Shown in pieces: positions 35,880 to 47,457 of a stretch of 64,000 nucleotides of DNA (within the stretch, counting starts at the first letter, position 1; the number at the start of each line of letters is the position of its first letter). The notes under the pieces were generated by a model. The model was not told the origin of the DNA. It saw nothing but the letters and a program-made list of their open reading frames with translations, and ran no database searches. The position numbers and the translations under genes were made by a program. This DNA is from Emydura subglobosa (taxonomy: Eukaryota > Chordata > Testudines > Chelidae). The DNA lies in NCBI GenBank assembly GCA_007922225.1, contig ML679956.1:75180095-75244094 (forward strand). Direction: 5' to 3'.

Positions 35880-36160
35880 TTCTGGGCCCAGCTGAGGTAA
35901 AACCCACCAGTAGCACTATCGGTGATAACTTGAACCACCTGATTCCTGATGGTGGCCCAAAACTTCTCACAAGCCTGGTGAATAGCTCAAAGCTCCAGCA
36001 TATCTATATGGAGTGAAACCTTCTGAGGTGATGAAAGTGCTTGATTCTGAAGTTGAATAAGATGGGCCCTCTGGCCCTAACCCTTGCTGGATGCGTCTGT
36101 CCTGGGAGTAATAATCTGTTCCAGTGGTAAAAAGGGGACCCATTTGCATATGTGTAGTGG
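35880..36160 (-). pseudogene. DIRS RNase H region, disrupted
   Basis: Split over frames, it reads VPFLPLEQIITPRTDASSKG, then SYSTSESSTFITSEGF and, past a stop, AIHQACEKFWATIRNQVVQV with ITDSATGGF. TDAS and TDSAT correspond to RNase H metal-site strands. One frameshift and one in-frame TGA are visible. Confidence 0.6.
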
Positions 36161-36447
36161 GTTGAACCCAGGGACTGAAGCACTTATGCAGGTCTGCAAA
36201 TCAGCATGTCCGGCAAATGCCTGCTTGCCGATATCGAGTTGAGCCAGGCCTGCAGACATCTGAGGTGATGTCCGGCAAGTGGAGTCTCATACGTGCACGA
36301 GACCATGTGAACCAGTAGTTGTAGATATAAGTGCACTATTATCCTTGGATTGAGCTTAAGAGTCTCACACAGAAAGACTATGGTCTAAAACCTATCCGTG
36401 GGGAGGTAAAGATGTGTGGTGTCAAGGTCTGATCTTATGAATGTTGT

Positions 36448-37008
36448 TCATTGCATCAGACGTAACTCTGAGTTGTCTACATTCAGTTTTAGGCCTAGAC
36501 AAGAGAATAGATGTCTGATGAAGATGATGATGTTTTGGATATTGGGTGCTTGATCTTTCCCAAAGTAACCAATCATCCAGGTAAGGCAATATTTGGATGG
36601 TAGGTGGAGCAGTTGGGCACCTACCACCTTCATGCACTTGGTGAACACCTTTGGGAATGATGATAACCCAAAGGGAAGCACCACTTATTGGTAGTGCTTG
36701 TTGCCTGCTATGAACCCATGATATTTCCTGTGGCCAGGGTGTATTACCACATGACAGTAAGCATCCTGCAAATCAAGGGCAGCATACCAATATCCAGACT
36801 GTAAGGATGGAATAATAGAAACTAGGACGACCATCCTGAACTTCATTTTCCTGGTTAATTGGTTCAGCTTTCTAAAGTCTAGAATAAGCCAAAAACCACG
36901 TTTTTCCCCCTGGGAATCAGGAAATACCAGGAATAAAAACCTCTCCCTGTGTGTTGGTAAGGAGCCTCCTCTATTGCTCTCAGTTCCAAAGAAGACTGTA
37001 CTTCCCAA
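36448..37008 (-). pseudogene. DIRS reverse transcriptase, frameshifted
   Basis: The first part contains GFWLILDFRKLNQLTRKMKF and WYAALDLQDAYCHVVIHPGH (RT motifs 1 to 3, with the catalytic Asp in LDLQDAY). The next part contains LPFGLSSFPKVFTKCM. The YLDDWL catalytic box is in a third frame at about 36590. LPFGLS and YLDDWL are characteristic of DIRS RTs. Frame changes between the boxes show loss of function. Confidence 0.8.
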
Positions 37009-39549
37009 ATCAAGACAGTCTCATGAGATGGATCCATGAAAAATGGATTGAGGGTATATTTAGTCAAGTCCCTGATAATTCAACACCCTCATCGGAAGGC
37101 TTGCGGTGAGAGGGGGGGGGGAGGGGAAGAAGGAGAGATGTCAACTCCCAAGTGATGGCCTTGTCCAGTGAAGAAAACCATATGTGGGAGGCAGGAACAT
37201 CGCTAGGGCTTCCTCTTTTGCCTCCTCTTCCTCTGCGGACTCCGACAAAGGAGAGGGCTGAGTGATTGTAAGAGATCTTCCCTAGAAGTTCCCAATGTAG
37301 TTTGAGATGCTTTTGAAGTTCTCCAATACCTTCAATAAGGCCAACGGTGGTATTTCAATATTTGAATTGCCCTGAATGGGACCCTTTTTGTAAGAATATC
37401 ACACTTGCTCCTTAGTTCTGGCATCTCTAGAGTGTGACCTGCAAGGATGCCTGAAAGACCTGGAGGAGATATAGGTCCATCATGGTCAGAGTCTGAAGAA
37501 CAGTTGATGCCCTCAATGAATGCAGGAGAAGTTCCAGCAGATGTTCATGGGGGTCTCAGAACCAGAGAGACCTGGTGCTGTCCGAAAGGTACCAGCATGA
37601 AGGATGTATCTGATGATGCTGGCAGAAGCAGAAAAGTCAGCTGGAATGCAGAAGAATAGGTCACAGTGCCATCATTGAGGGATGCACTGAAGAAGTAGGT
37701 AGAAGTGACAGAGCCGTGACTGTAAATGACCTCGATGGTGCAGGCGAGATGGAGATTGGTACAGTGCTGGGGGGTGGAGTCGGCAAGAGTCAGGCAGAAT
37801 ATACAAAAGGCCTGCAAGGAAGGCCTGTGGGGTCAATGGCACCTAAATCAGAGGTATGTGTTCTGTCACTGGTGCTGGGGACAAGGCTTATCTTGGTAGC
37901 AATAAAGATTCCAGTTCTGATGGCCCCAGTGGAGCCGGAGTTGACTGCGCTGTCTTAAATGACGACGGTGAATGTCGATGTTTGTGACCAGACCTCAGCT
38001 AGGCACTGGAGGACTTATCTGACGCTCTCCTGTGGGGCGAAGAGTGAGACATTGACCACAGGCCAGACTCAGAAGATGAAGATGGTTTAGAATGTTTCGA
38101 GAAGGACATCAGAAAAAGAAGAAGGGCGGCATTTTTCGACGGATTTGGGCTTAGAAGCTGGGGCGGCCAGTAGGATGCTCCTCATGGAGGAGCTATCTGT
38201 CTCTGGCAATCAGGTCAGGCTCTGAAGAGAGACGCGTTGCCTCTTCTATAAAATGGACTTTAAGGTGGAAATTGTTCTGTTCCTTCATCCTCATGGGAAA
38301 AAGAGATACAAAGAGAACTTATATCCCTTACATGCCGCTCAGCATATGAGGCAGCTTTTCTCATTTATCTTTTAACGAGGACCACGGCCCTGCATATGGC
38401 ACACTGTTTGAATCCTGGGGATTTCTCCACACTAAACCCCAAAATGAAAGAACTATCTAAACTAAGCTAAACTGTACCAAACTATCTTAAGCCTAAACTA
38501 TCATTAGAACCATATGCATTTAGATAACTCTCTTCCTAGAGGTTGGCTAACGGAAGCTACAAAGCCACAGGGAACTCCACCTCTCGCCACGGGAGGTAAG
38601 GAGGAACTGAGAGGGAGGCAGTGGCCATGTGTCTTTTATGCCCTCGGCTCCGAGCACGAGGAAAGTAGGGGGCATGTGCCTGGTGCTACTGCTGGCAAAA
38701 ATCTCCAACTTGAGGGCACTGTATGCGCATATGCCTACATATGTGCACAATCATTCAAAGGAGAAAAATAAGTTCTGTAGCTGTTTGCAAACCTCTGACA
38801 ATCAGTGTTGCCTAAACACAGTTATGAAGGGTGTAGTTTGTATTCTTTACATATTTCTGGTAGAAATAATCCGAGGAACAAGATAACTTGAGACAACAGC
38901 CCTCTTAAGAAATGAAGAGAAAGACCTCCTCAGTGGAGGTCTTACCAACGTAAGTTAAATAAAACAAACCAAAAAACCCATAAAAAAAAGGAATAGATTC
39001 CATGAACGTGTGATATTTAATATCAATTTATCACTTGCTAACAGGTAAATTAATACCTATTCAAATATGTGCTTGGAAATACACCTGATCCATCTTTGAC
39101 AATTTCCCATATTCTCATTTGTTATTTTAGAAGGCCACCGTATTTCAGCTGAGCTTTAGGTACTGAGCCCTGTCTTTCCTCCGTACAGCTCATATCACAT
39201 TCGGTCTCTGGACTGAAACACTACTATTGCTAGTTTAAATGGAAAGAATCAGAAATCCACCAGAATTAGTGGCAGCAAAATAAGCCCTTTGCTTGCTCCT
39301 TCTTTTAATGTATTCTGTAAACATGACAGGATAAGGTAATTCATTGATTTCTTCGGTTTGGAAATCAACTGATGGGCATACGTGATGGGTATACATGATC
39401 TGCAGTATACGCATACACGCATAGACGGACATACACTGACAATCAACATGAATATGACTGTATGATAAGATGGCAAATATATTCAATCCTCGTGGAGAAG
39501 ACTTTAGGATAATTCATTGGTATACTTACAGAGCTGGTAAAGGTCCTAC

Positions 39550-39655
39550 CTTCTATAGTAATGGCTTGGTCTCCTCTCTTCTCCTGGGTCAGTAATGCTG
39601 TACTGTGCTGGCAAAGATCCGCTCCACTCCTTGCTGATCCTAATCTGTTCAGCAG
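39550..39655 (-). CDS. OBSCN: Last shared exon: end of second post-PH Ig domain
   Basis: Acceptor AGCTTGTTAG-type (CTTGTTAG), donor GTAGGA; 106 nt, phase 0 in and 1 out. It encodes LLNRLGSARSGADLC, the final strand of the second Ig after PH, then QHSTALLTQEKRGDQAITIE. Its phase-1 donor fits both the A exon at 28360 (G+TC) and the B exon at 16207 (G+GA), so it is the branch point of the two obscurin forms. Confidence 0.92.
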
Positions 39656-40475
39656 CTAACAAGAATCAAGCAAGACCCAGTAAAATGTAGGAGAATTTTA
39701 TACAGTCAACCCCTGCTTCAGGCAAATCTTCAGGCCCTACTGCAACCAAGGCTGTATGTGCAATACAGGACTGCATTAATGGCTGAACTGAATCCAAGGT
39801 GCAAGATTCAAATAACTTCAACAGAAGCTAGATGGATCCCATAGTAGAAGAATCTCGCCCGTCAGAAATATAGTCATGAAGCTGATCCCTTGAGTGTGCA
39901 CATCCCAATTCAGTGCAGTTTATGTTACTATTTTACTATTAAGGATTTACAACAAAAAATGAAGTGCAATTTCTTTTTTCAGGTAATTGAAATTGCCCCC
40001 CTCCTCCACTTCTATAATTTGATTCCCTTAGTTACCTCCTGCTAGTCTTTTCAAATAAAAGGAAATTGCAATGGTTGAAATTGTGCTTTCTTGTCTGGAG
40101 TGGAGAGGATCTCTTTAATTTCATGATGGGCCCAAAGCAAAACTCCACATCAGAACATCCTGAACTTTGCCTGGGGTAGATTTGGGATCTAAACTCAGTT
40201 CTGCCTCTGATTTCAAAACTGCCTCATTTTTATATTATTTAATGAAACCAAGTCTCATCTCAGAATATCCCCAAACTTTGCGGTATTCAAGATCTAGATT
40301 TAAATTACGCAGATTGGGTCTATCTTTCCTTTATTATGAGCTTCTTGGTATGCTGTGGATAATATTTGAGATGCACACACCAGTAGCACACAAGTCAAAA
40401 ATTTCTCCCCAGCAAGAAGAAATTCTTACATTATGATGAGTTAAACAGCAGCTTTTGAAATTTGTTTGAACTTAC

Positions 40476-40605
40476 TTCACATTCATAGTGTCCCATGTCC
40501 TCCTTAGAAGCATTTTTGATAACCAGGACTAGCACGCCACTCCGTGGCTCACTGAAAGTCTGGTATTTATTGGTGTCTGTCAGCAGGGCGCCATCTTTAT
40601 ACCAC
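40476..40605 (-). CDS. OBSCN: Second post-PH Ig domain, middle exon
   Basis: Acceptor TTCCATGCACAG, donor GTAAGT; 130 nt, phase 2 in and 0 out. AG+G gives Arg, then WYKDGALLTDTNKYQT, EPRSGVLVLVIKNASKEDMG and HYECE. It has the core Trp and the D-x-G-x-Y-x-C type signature of an I-set Ig (D-M-G-H-Y-E-C). Confidence 0.96.
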
Positions 40606-41124
40606 CTGTGCATGGAAAATAGCGAGTCTAAGGCAAAAGGTGATATTTCAATGAGTCACTTGCCCATCATTCCACTGGGCAGAGCAACGCACTTCCAGGC
40701 AGGAAATACAAGTTTAGGTCCCACCAGGACCTCATATTCGCTGCATTTTCAGGGATGTGAATCACTGTGGAGAGAGCACTCTCATCCCTTGTGGAAAAAC
40801 AGAGTCTTTCATTGTTCTTATGAAACACCACAAGCCAATACACACAGCAGCACTACCTGCTTTCAGAGGATGCTCTACTGAGCTTTCTGCAGCTGGGGAG
40901 AAGGTCATGATGGACTGCCCACAACAGTTGCTGGTGAAGTGAATGCATGGTGGGTGGGGAGAGTTAAAGGAAACCCAAATATACATCAGCGCATTAGATC
41001 CGATAGAGTCCCATATCAATTGTTATTTGCAGGTTTTTTCCTCCCACACAATTGCTACAATAAATTGCATGTGGAAACCACCCAAACATTTGGTTTCTGT
41101 CAAGAAATAACTTCAAGAACTGAC

Positions 41125-41227
41125 CTGATCTGAGGATAAGGCGCTCCTTCAATGGTGCAGGTAAACTGAGCATCTTCGTCTTCAACATAATAAGCATTTC
41201 TAACTTTGTTCACAAATTTCGGCGGCA
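41125..41227 (-). CDS. OBSCN: Second post-PH Ig domain, first exon
   Basis: Acceptor TTATTTTCTAG, donor GTCAGT; 103 nt, phase 1 in and 2 out. G+TG gives Val, then PPKFVNKVRNAYYVEDEDAQ and FTCTIEGAPYPQI. This is the start of an I-set Ig with its first core Cys; the core Trp is in the next exon. Confidence 0.95.
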
Positions 41228-41526
41228 CTAGAAAATAAGAATAAACTTAACAAACAGCTGAAAACATGACAGCAATCTAATAAAAAAAATACAACACAGG
41301 TCTGTGGCCTGACTGGATCACTCTCATTGGTAGCAAAGTGCAGCCAACAAAGAGAATTGACTTTTTTACTTCACAATTCCTAAATCATCAGAGGGCGCTT
41401 CAAAGGGTACACACCAGGTATGCAATACAGAATTGCCGGTGTGTTTTAATGCATATGCCTCGTATATTACACAGCAGGCAAGTAGTGAATAGCACTTTAA
41501 AACAATGTATCTGTATTGGACTTTAC

Positions 41527-41694
41527 CTTGAACAAGGATCTTCCCTAGTGTACTGGCACTGCCAGCAGGGCTGTTGGCAAAGCACATGTATTGTCCTGAA
41601 TCAATACCCATCAGATTGTCCAGGATCAGCGTGCAGGAACCATCAGGATCTTCTATTATAATGTGATGGGGATCCATCTCCACTGGTTTGCCGT
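41527..41694 (-). CDS. OBSCN: First post-PH Ig domain, second half
   Basis: Acceptor TATTTTTAAG, donor GTAAAG; 168 nt, phase 1 on both sides. It encodes DGKPVEMDPHHIIIEDPDGS, CTLILDNLMG, then DSGQYMCFANSPAGSASTLG and KILVQ. It holds the DSGQYMC core of the Ig fold and flows in frame from WYK of the previous exon. Confidence 0.96.
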
Positions 41695-42324
41695 CTTAAA
41701 AATAAAAGAAAGAAAAACTCCTCATTAAATGCAGCATCAGTGTATGTCCTCTGGTTGGGAACCGCACTCTTTTCTTGCACTTTGGCCCCATGGCTGCCCC
41801 CAGGATTCTGAAAGGCATAGAGGTAAAGGGCTTGGAGCTGTATTTGCCTTTCTAACATCAGCTGCACAGTGCATGAGGTCAGAGCAGCTGAAGAATGAGC
41901 TCTTCCTCTTCCTTCTCTGCAATGCACTCTGAAAACACAGCTAAGGAAATATTGTATCCACGACCAGCTAAATCATGATCTCAGCGGGCACTGCAGGTGC
42001 TCATCGCCTGCCATGCTTCGTCCTCGCATAAACATGAAAACTCTCCCGAAATCTGTCCTGTGTGGTGAAGGATCTTGTTGATTATGGTGTGTTGCTAAAG
42101 GAAAATACTTCAGTGTAGTGAGAGGCACGTGCAACAGCTTTGTTACAGGTGTAAACTTTCAGCCAAGATGTTTTCACTGTAATAGAAACTGTAATTATAA
42201 TGTTGCTGGGAAAACATGTGATTCCTTTACATTATCAGCTACCAACAACTTGGTATGGAGCAGTGTGAGTGCAATGTAATAAACTAGGAGTACATATCTC
42301 ACGACAGCACGATGCTGACTATAC

Positions 42325-42438
42325 CTTTATACCAAGTGACCGCTGGCTTAGGGGTTCCTGTTATTTTGCAAGCCAGTTTGACAGTTTCGCCCAGCTCAGC
42401 TGTACAGTCTGCCAATTCTTCCTCAAAATCCGGAGGAA
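42325..42438 (-). CDS. OBSCN: First post-PH Ig domain, first half
   Basis: Acceptor TTTTCTTTCAG, donor GTATAG; 114 nt, phase 1 on both sides. It encodes PPDFEEELADCTAELGETV, then KLACKITGTPKPAVTWYK, with the first core Cys (LAC) and core Trp of an I-set Ig. The split codon at its 5' side gives Ile where I remember Arg in human. Confidence 0.95.
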
Positions 42439-42779
42439 CTGAAAGAAAATAGAGTTATGAGGCATTTTTGGTGGTTCTGTCTGAAGAACGACTAATGCAA
42501 TTAAGGAAAAGAGCAAGCAGGATGACTGGGTTTTGCAAAGAAAGTTTCAACATGGGAAATCTGAAATGGAGCTCTTAATAACCAATGTTTCTAATGACTT
42601 TACGGAGTTGTAAATCGTTTGCGGGTAAACGGAGATCACCAAATGGTGGCTAGTGATTTTGGAGATGGGGACAGGAACACTGAGTTTTATCCCTGGTTCT
42701 GTCTCACTCTATAGCCGTGGCAGTGCCTGAGGCCAAGATTTTCAAAACTGACAAGTTTATATAAGTATATGTTCACAAT

Positions 42780-43960
42780 TTACCTTTTTAGTGAAAGCCG
42801 AAGCAAAAAACACGTTGAATACCTCAGCCTCCTTGAGGTCATCCATTATCAGCTCTCCTTCCCCGGTAAGTAGAGGACCTACCTTGTCCTTCAGCTTTCT
42901 CTTGCACCTAATGTATTTACAGAATCTTTTCTTATTGCCTTTTTTTGTTCCTTGCTAGGTGTAACTCATTTTGTGCCTTAGCTTTTCTGATTTTTGTCCC
43001 TACATGCTTGTGCTAATTTCTTGCACTCATCCTTAGCAATTTGTCTATGTTTCCATTTTTGGAAGGATTTCTTTTTGATTTCCAGGTCATTAAAGAGCCT
43101 TATTGGCTTCTTACTATTTTTCTTGTCTTTCCTCTGCATCAGGATAGTTTGCTGTTGAGCATTTGATATGGTCTCTGAGAAAGTGCCAGCTCTCCTGAAC
43201 TCCTTTTTCACTTACATTTTCTTCCCATGGGACCTTACCTACCAGTTCTCTGATTTTGTTAAAGTCTACTCTTTTGAAGTCCATTGTCCTTATTCTGCAG
43301 CTCTCATGCCTTCCTTTCCTTAGAATTATGAAATCTATCATTTCTGGATCACGTTCCCAGATTGGCTTCAACCTTCAGATTTGCAACCAATTCCTCCCTG
43401 TTAGTCAGAATCAGGTCTAAATTGGCTGTCTTCCTGGTTACCGCCTCCACTTTCTGAAACTAATACATTCTGTCCCTAATACACTCCAAGAATTTACTGG
43501 ACATTTTGTAATTTGCCATATTGCTTTTCCAGCTGTCTGGCTGGTTAAAGTCCCCCCATTTTTACAAGGTCTCATGTTTTGGCTATTTCTGCTATTTGTT
43601 CTAGAATGGCCTCATCCATCTTCTCCTGATATGGCAGTCTCCCCATTTATCTTCACCCAGAGACTCTCTACTGGTCTGCCTCTCACCCCCCTCTGGACTT
43701 CAGAACAAGTGTCTATATTCTTGATGCAGCAAGAATGCAACACCTCCTCCCTTTTTCCCGTCTGTCCTTTCTGAACAAGCTGTGCCCCTCTGTACCAATA
43801 TTCCAGTCATAAGATGCAAGTCTGTATGATGCCAAGTAAATTATAATTTAGTCATGTATTAATATTTCCCGGTTTTTTGTTTATTCCCCACACTCCTTGC
43901 ATTTGTGTACAGACATGTAAGATGTTGAGCAGATTCTCCCACTGTTAGAATAAAGTCTTC
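42780..43960 (-). mobile_element. CR1 LINE, endonuclease and early RT fragment
   Basis: Minus-strand translation includes PVESLWVKIN from the endonuclease region (about 43690-43660). Further on it reads DPEMIDFIILRKGRHESC, TMDFKRVDFNKIRELVGKVP, GVQESWHFLRDH and SFQKWKHRQIAKDEC, all in CR1 ORF2 order. Frame changes separate the pieces. Both the 5' part and the catalytic RT plus 3' end are missing. It lies in the intron between PH and the first Ig. Confidence 0.85.
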
Positions 43961-44325
43961 TATCATATAGTACAGGAACAATCAACTTTCCTTAATTCAT
44001 CAGACAGTCTTTTCCCTACGGAGGATGGCAAACCTCTGAAAAGTTAGCAGGTAGTTCAGCTGCTATGTTACTATCATAGAATCTTAACACAAACTATCAA
44101 GTCTTGCTGGGTTATTATTTATTACAGTTGGTTATTTTGCCCAAGGACTGAGCTGAAACCCTTAAATTTAATTAAGCTCCAGAGGTATAAGGCTGGCCTT
44201 GATGGCTCTCTCTTTCTTGCAGAACTAATCTTAGCACTAACTGCATTCATCATTTGCACTTCTGAACTGGAAAGACATTATTTCGTTTTAGCAGAGGTTC
44301 AGTCCATCTCCCTGGCTATACTCAC

Positions 44326-44503
44326 TCCACACGGGCAGGCTGATACGTTGCTGTATACCACAGATTTCCTTCACCCAGGAGTTCTTGATGATGACCGTAC
44401 GAGCTTGAAGTAAGTACTTGCGGACAGAGTCTTCTCGCTCATGCCAGATCTCAAATGCCCGGTCATCTCCTTCCACCAGGTCGTTCACATCTATGTGTGA
44501 CAG
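44326..44503 (-). CDS. OBSCN: PH domain C-terminal exon and PH-Ig link
   Basis: Acceptor CTGTTATCCAG, donor GTGAGT; 178 nt, phase 0 in and 1 out. It encodes LSHIDVNDLVEGDDRAFEIW, HEREDSVRKYLLQARTVIIK, NSWVKEICGIQQRISLPVW. The W-VKEI segment is the C-terminal PH helix with its conserved Trp. The exon ends just before PPDFEEE of the first Ig domain. Confidence 0.96.
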
Positions 44504-44714
44504 CTGGATAACAGGGAGGGCAGTAAGAAAGTCAATGAAACTTCTTCTATTACAGAAATTAAACATGAGTCTGAACCAAAACCATGGCTCCCAACAAAGC
44601 CCCAATGTTTAGGAAAGTTCAGATCTAGACCCAATCTTTGTGAGTCAGAACCACCTCCATAAAAATTTAAGGAGGGTAAATTCTGTTAGGTGTTATATAA
44701 TCCCCCATTGCCAA

Positions 44715-44880
44715 TGCAGAGTTCTTGCCTAGAACATAGTGGGTCTGCTTCTCCTTTATACCAAAAGAGCATTAAAGTGAGTGTAAATGTAATTTACACC
44801 CACTTGAAGGTCCCTTTACACTGCTTGAGCAGTGCAAAGTGGCCTCTGGGTAAATGGGAATTAGGCGCTATGTAGTGCTT
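44715..44880. repeat. Palindromic 'tttacactgc' repeat
   Basis: GTCCCTTTACACTGC, TGAGCAGTGCAAAG and GGGAATTAGGCGC are shared with the copy at 58315-58470. There the order is GCCTATTTATACTGCC, GAGTGGTGTAAAG and GGGAATTAGGCC. Confidence 0.4.
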
Positions 44881-45184
44881 GTGCTATCCACCTAATTGTA
44901 TACAGCAAACAGGCTATGAAGTCGGACCCCTGTGAATTATTATTTCACTCCAGGAAAAATAATTATTTAATGTTAGAAGAATATTCCACGTGATCTACAT
45001 CCAGTATCAACAGAAAAGCAATGCTGGGATCTTACCGATAGAAAATGATACATAGTGAGAAATAACACAGGCAGGAGCTACATGAAGAGAAAGTGCACAC
45101 CAGATACTTTACAGAGAGCAAGATAATTGAGTTGGGAAACACAGACCCTGCATGTGATTGTCAAATAAGAATGAGATGGGAGTT

Positions 45185-45270
45185 TTCAAAGGGGCCTAGG
45201 GGAGTTAGGCACCCAACACCCATTGACTTTCAGTAGGAGTTGAGCATCTAACTCTGAAAATCCCATCTGA
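45185..45270. repeat. Palindromic 'cacccattgactttcag' repeat
   Basis: GGGAGTTTTCAAAGGGGCC and GTTAGGCACCCAACACCC face TAGGAGTTGAGCATCTAACT and CTGAAAATCCC. It belongs to a second hairpin family with TTTTCA...GAAAA ends. Confidence 0.5.
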
Positions 45271-45284
45271 ATTTCTTATAATTA

Positions 45285-45625
45285 TACACACACTTAACCT
45301 GTGGAATTCATTGCTATGGGATGTTGTGATGGACAAATGTATAGCTGGGTTAAAGAAAGAACTAGATAGATTTGTGGAGGATAAGTCCATCAATGGCTAT
45401 TAGCCAAGATGATTAGGGACACAACCCCACGCTCAGGGTGATCTTAAACCCCTGGCTGGTAAAAGCTGGGAGTGGAAGACAGGGGTGGATCACTCCAACA
45501 TTGCCCTGTTCTGTAAACTCTCCCTAAAGCTCTGGCACTGGCTGCTGTCAGAGACAGGATACTGGGCTAGGTGGACCATTGGTCTGACCAAGCATCGCAG
45601 CTCTTATGCGATGTTCTTATACTAT
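45285..45625 (+). mobile_element. CR1 LINE 3' end
   Basis: It reads GAATTCATTGCTATGGGATG (end of ORF2, with ...DRFVEDKSINGY-like codons further on), then the 3' UTR GACAGGATACTGGGCTAGGT and GGACCATTGGTCTGACCAAG. Plus strand, 5'-truncated. Confidence 0.85.
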
Positions 45626-46106
45626 GGGGACAAATGACTTAAGATGGGCTGGCTCAATCCTTTTGCCGGTCGAGAGCAATTACTGGAAATACAGCATTAG
45701 ACTGAAATGGCAACTATTCCAATTTACGGACTTGAGAAAACTACAGAAACTACCTCAGTCCAAATTTGTCACTTGACTAATTTCATTGGCTTCAATGGGC
45801 TTCCTGCTGGGATGAATATAATTTTTCACGTGTACCCTTGCTACTATGCAGTGAAATTCTGTTTGTTTGCTCTTTGGTGATTTATGACATATATTCTATC
45901 TCACTCGGAGAGCGAACAAATGTATTTCAGTAGCTGGTGCAGATTTTATCTGTGTTGTAGGGAATTTTGGAAACAAAAGAATCATTTGAAAGGAATAGTG
46001 AAATGCCATGTTTTCTGATGACCAGCAGTTGCATATCAAGAGAGAGAGAAGTAGGCTAAGAAACAGAGAAATTGTACTGGTGGGGAGGCAAAAGTAATGG
46101 TTAGAC

Positions 46107-46265
46107 CTTCATCATGTTCTTGAAGATGTAGCTGTAGGTGTCTGTCTTGGTGTCTCGCTTGGGTTTGCAGATCAATATATAATTCTTGAAGAGGAAGACA
46201 TGTCGGTTGTGACCTTTCCATGCCATTCTGGCTCCCGGAGCTCCTTCCCACACTATGAAGTGACC
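46107..46265 (-). CDS. OBSCN: PH domain central exon
   Basis: Acceptor TTCTTTTCCAG, donor GTCTAA (weak); 159 nt, phase 0 on both sides. It encodes GHFIVWEGAPGARMAWKGHN, RHVFLFKNYILICKPKRDTK, TDTYSYIFKNMMK. The RHVFLF--Y-LICK strand pair is the PH-domain hallmark, and the basic patch near KPKRD is where phosphoinositides bind in family members. Both neighbours fit in frame despite the poor donor. Confidence 0.95.
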
Positions 46266-46827
46266 CTGGAAAAGAAAGCAGGAAATAAGAAGAAGAAATG
46301 ATTGCTGAACTATTTTCATGGTATCTCTCCATCACTTTCCAGCTCCTGAATAGCAATTGTTCTGTGTTCCATCCTCCACCCCATCCACCTTGGCTTTTAT
46401 TGCAACATAGCAGACTATTGTTACCATTACATGTGATGCCTTCAGAATGACACTACTCCTTATGTGTGCACAAAGTTTTAGTCCCAACATTATCTTTTAA
46501 ATTAGATCCTTTCCCCAGAGCAGGATTGCCAGCTAGGCATCTTTCACCAGTGCTAAAGCTACTAAAAAAATTAAATATCATTTCAAATTATGTCCTGTGT
46601 AGTATCTTAAGATCCATCCACCCATTTCTAAAGAGATAGGTAGAGAAGCTGAGAGATCTTTTGAAGTTATATGGATTATGAGGGCTAAGCTATTGGGAAA
46701 CAAATCTCATGATTTCATCTGGAACACATACACTATAACCCATGTTACCTTGAATGGATATGCATTTTAAAATTGAGCTTTAAAAACAAAGAGTATATTA
46801 CTTGGGAGAGTACATGCAATGAAAATG

Positions 46828-46905
46828 TAAGGCCACATTCTAGTTCCATAGGAGTCATTGGAAAAGTCTCATCAACTTCAATGAGATCAGGATTTGGTCC
46901 ATATA
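46828..46905. repeat. Palindromic 'tgacttcaatggg' repeat, diverged
   Basis: GGCCACATTCTAGTTCCATA, GGAGTCATTGGAAAAGTCTC and ATCAACTTCAATGAGATCAG keep the spacing of the hairpin family. GGATTTGGTCC closes it. Confidence 0.4.
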
Positions 46906-47292
46906 TTTTTGACAGTATATACCGTGGACACATAAATCAGCACAAGAGTACACGAAATGGGCCATTAAACATGCCCCAAACAGGATTTCCGGCTATTTGG
47001 AGGTTGAGTTGTGAAGACAAATACCTACATTATCCATGGGGAGGTGAATAATTTTCTATGCTCAGAGGATCCCAAGCTTAGTCAATCCAGAAGGTCCATC
47101 TATGTCACATTCTGCAATTTATTGTACTCAACAACACAGAATTAATGATAAACTTTAGTGAATGTTAAGCTGATTTTCTGTTTCAAATGATGATTTGTAA
47201 AGAAGCCACTGAAGAATACGGGCCACTTAAGGCCTATCAAAGGCAGGAACAGCATTAAGCCCTGATTGTCCTCATTCAGCGCTTCTCATTAC

Positions 47293-47457
47293 CTGTCGGA
47301 TGGGCTCTCCTAGAATTTCCAGGGTCCCTGGATAGTTCTCAATGAGTGAGATATGGAGGTTGTTTTCTGCACGCTGGGTGAGTGCGGATACAATGGCGTA
47401 CGCCTGCTCCAGCAACGCACAGTTTTGGCTGTTCCTTGCTTTATTTCGGATTAATTC
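47293..47457 (-). CDS. OBSCN: End of DH domain and start of PH domain
   Basis: Acceptor TTCACTTGTAG, donor GTAATG; 165 nt, phase 0 on both sides. It encodes ELIRNKARNSQNCALLEQAY, AIVSALTQRAENNLHISLIE, NYPGTLEILGEPIRQ. The first part is the last long DH helix leading into PH. The second part is the start of the PH fold, which follows directly as in Dbl-family exchange factors. Confidence 0.96.

Larger units (their letters stand above)
33993..38780 (-). mobile_element. DIRS-type (tyrosine recombinase) retroelement, decayed
   Basis: The ends are inverted repeats: the left end contains GGAGACTTTTGCCAGCAGTA and the complement of the right end contains GGAGATTTTTGCCAGCAGTA, with wider partial matching on both sides (ACTGGAACTCTTGTTCTTCGAG). 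Inside, on the minus strand and in DIRS order, are a gag-like zone (about 38.5-37.1 kb), reverse transcriptase (37008-36448), RNase H (about 36160-35880) and a tyrosine-recombinase segment (34823-34611). Frameshifts and stops break every domain, so it is inactive. It sits in the intron after the last shared exon. Confidence 0.8.
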
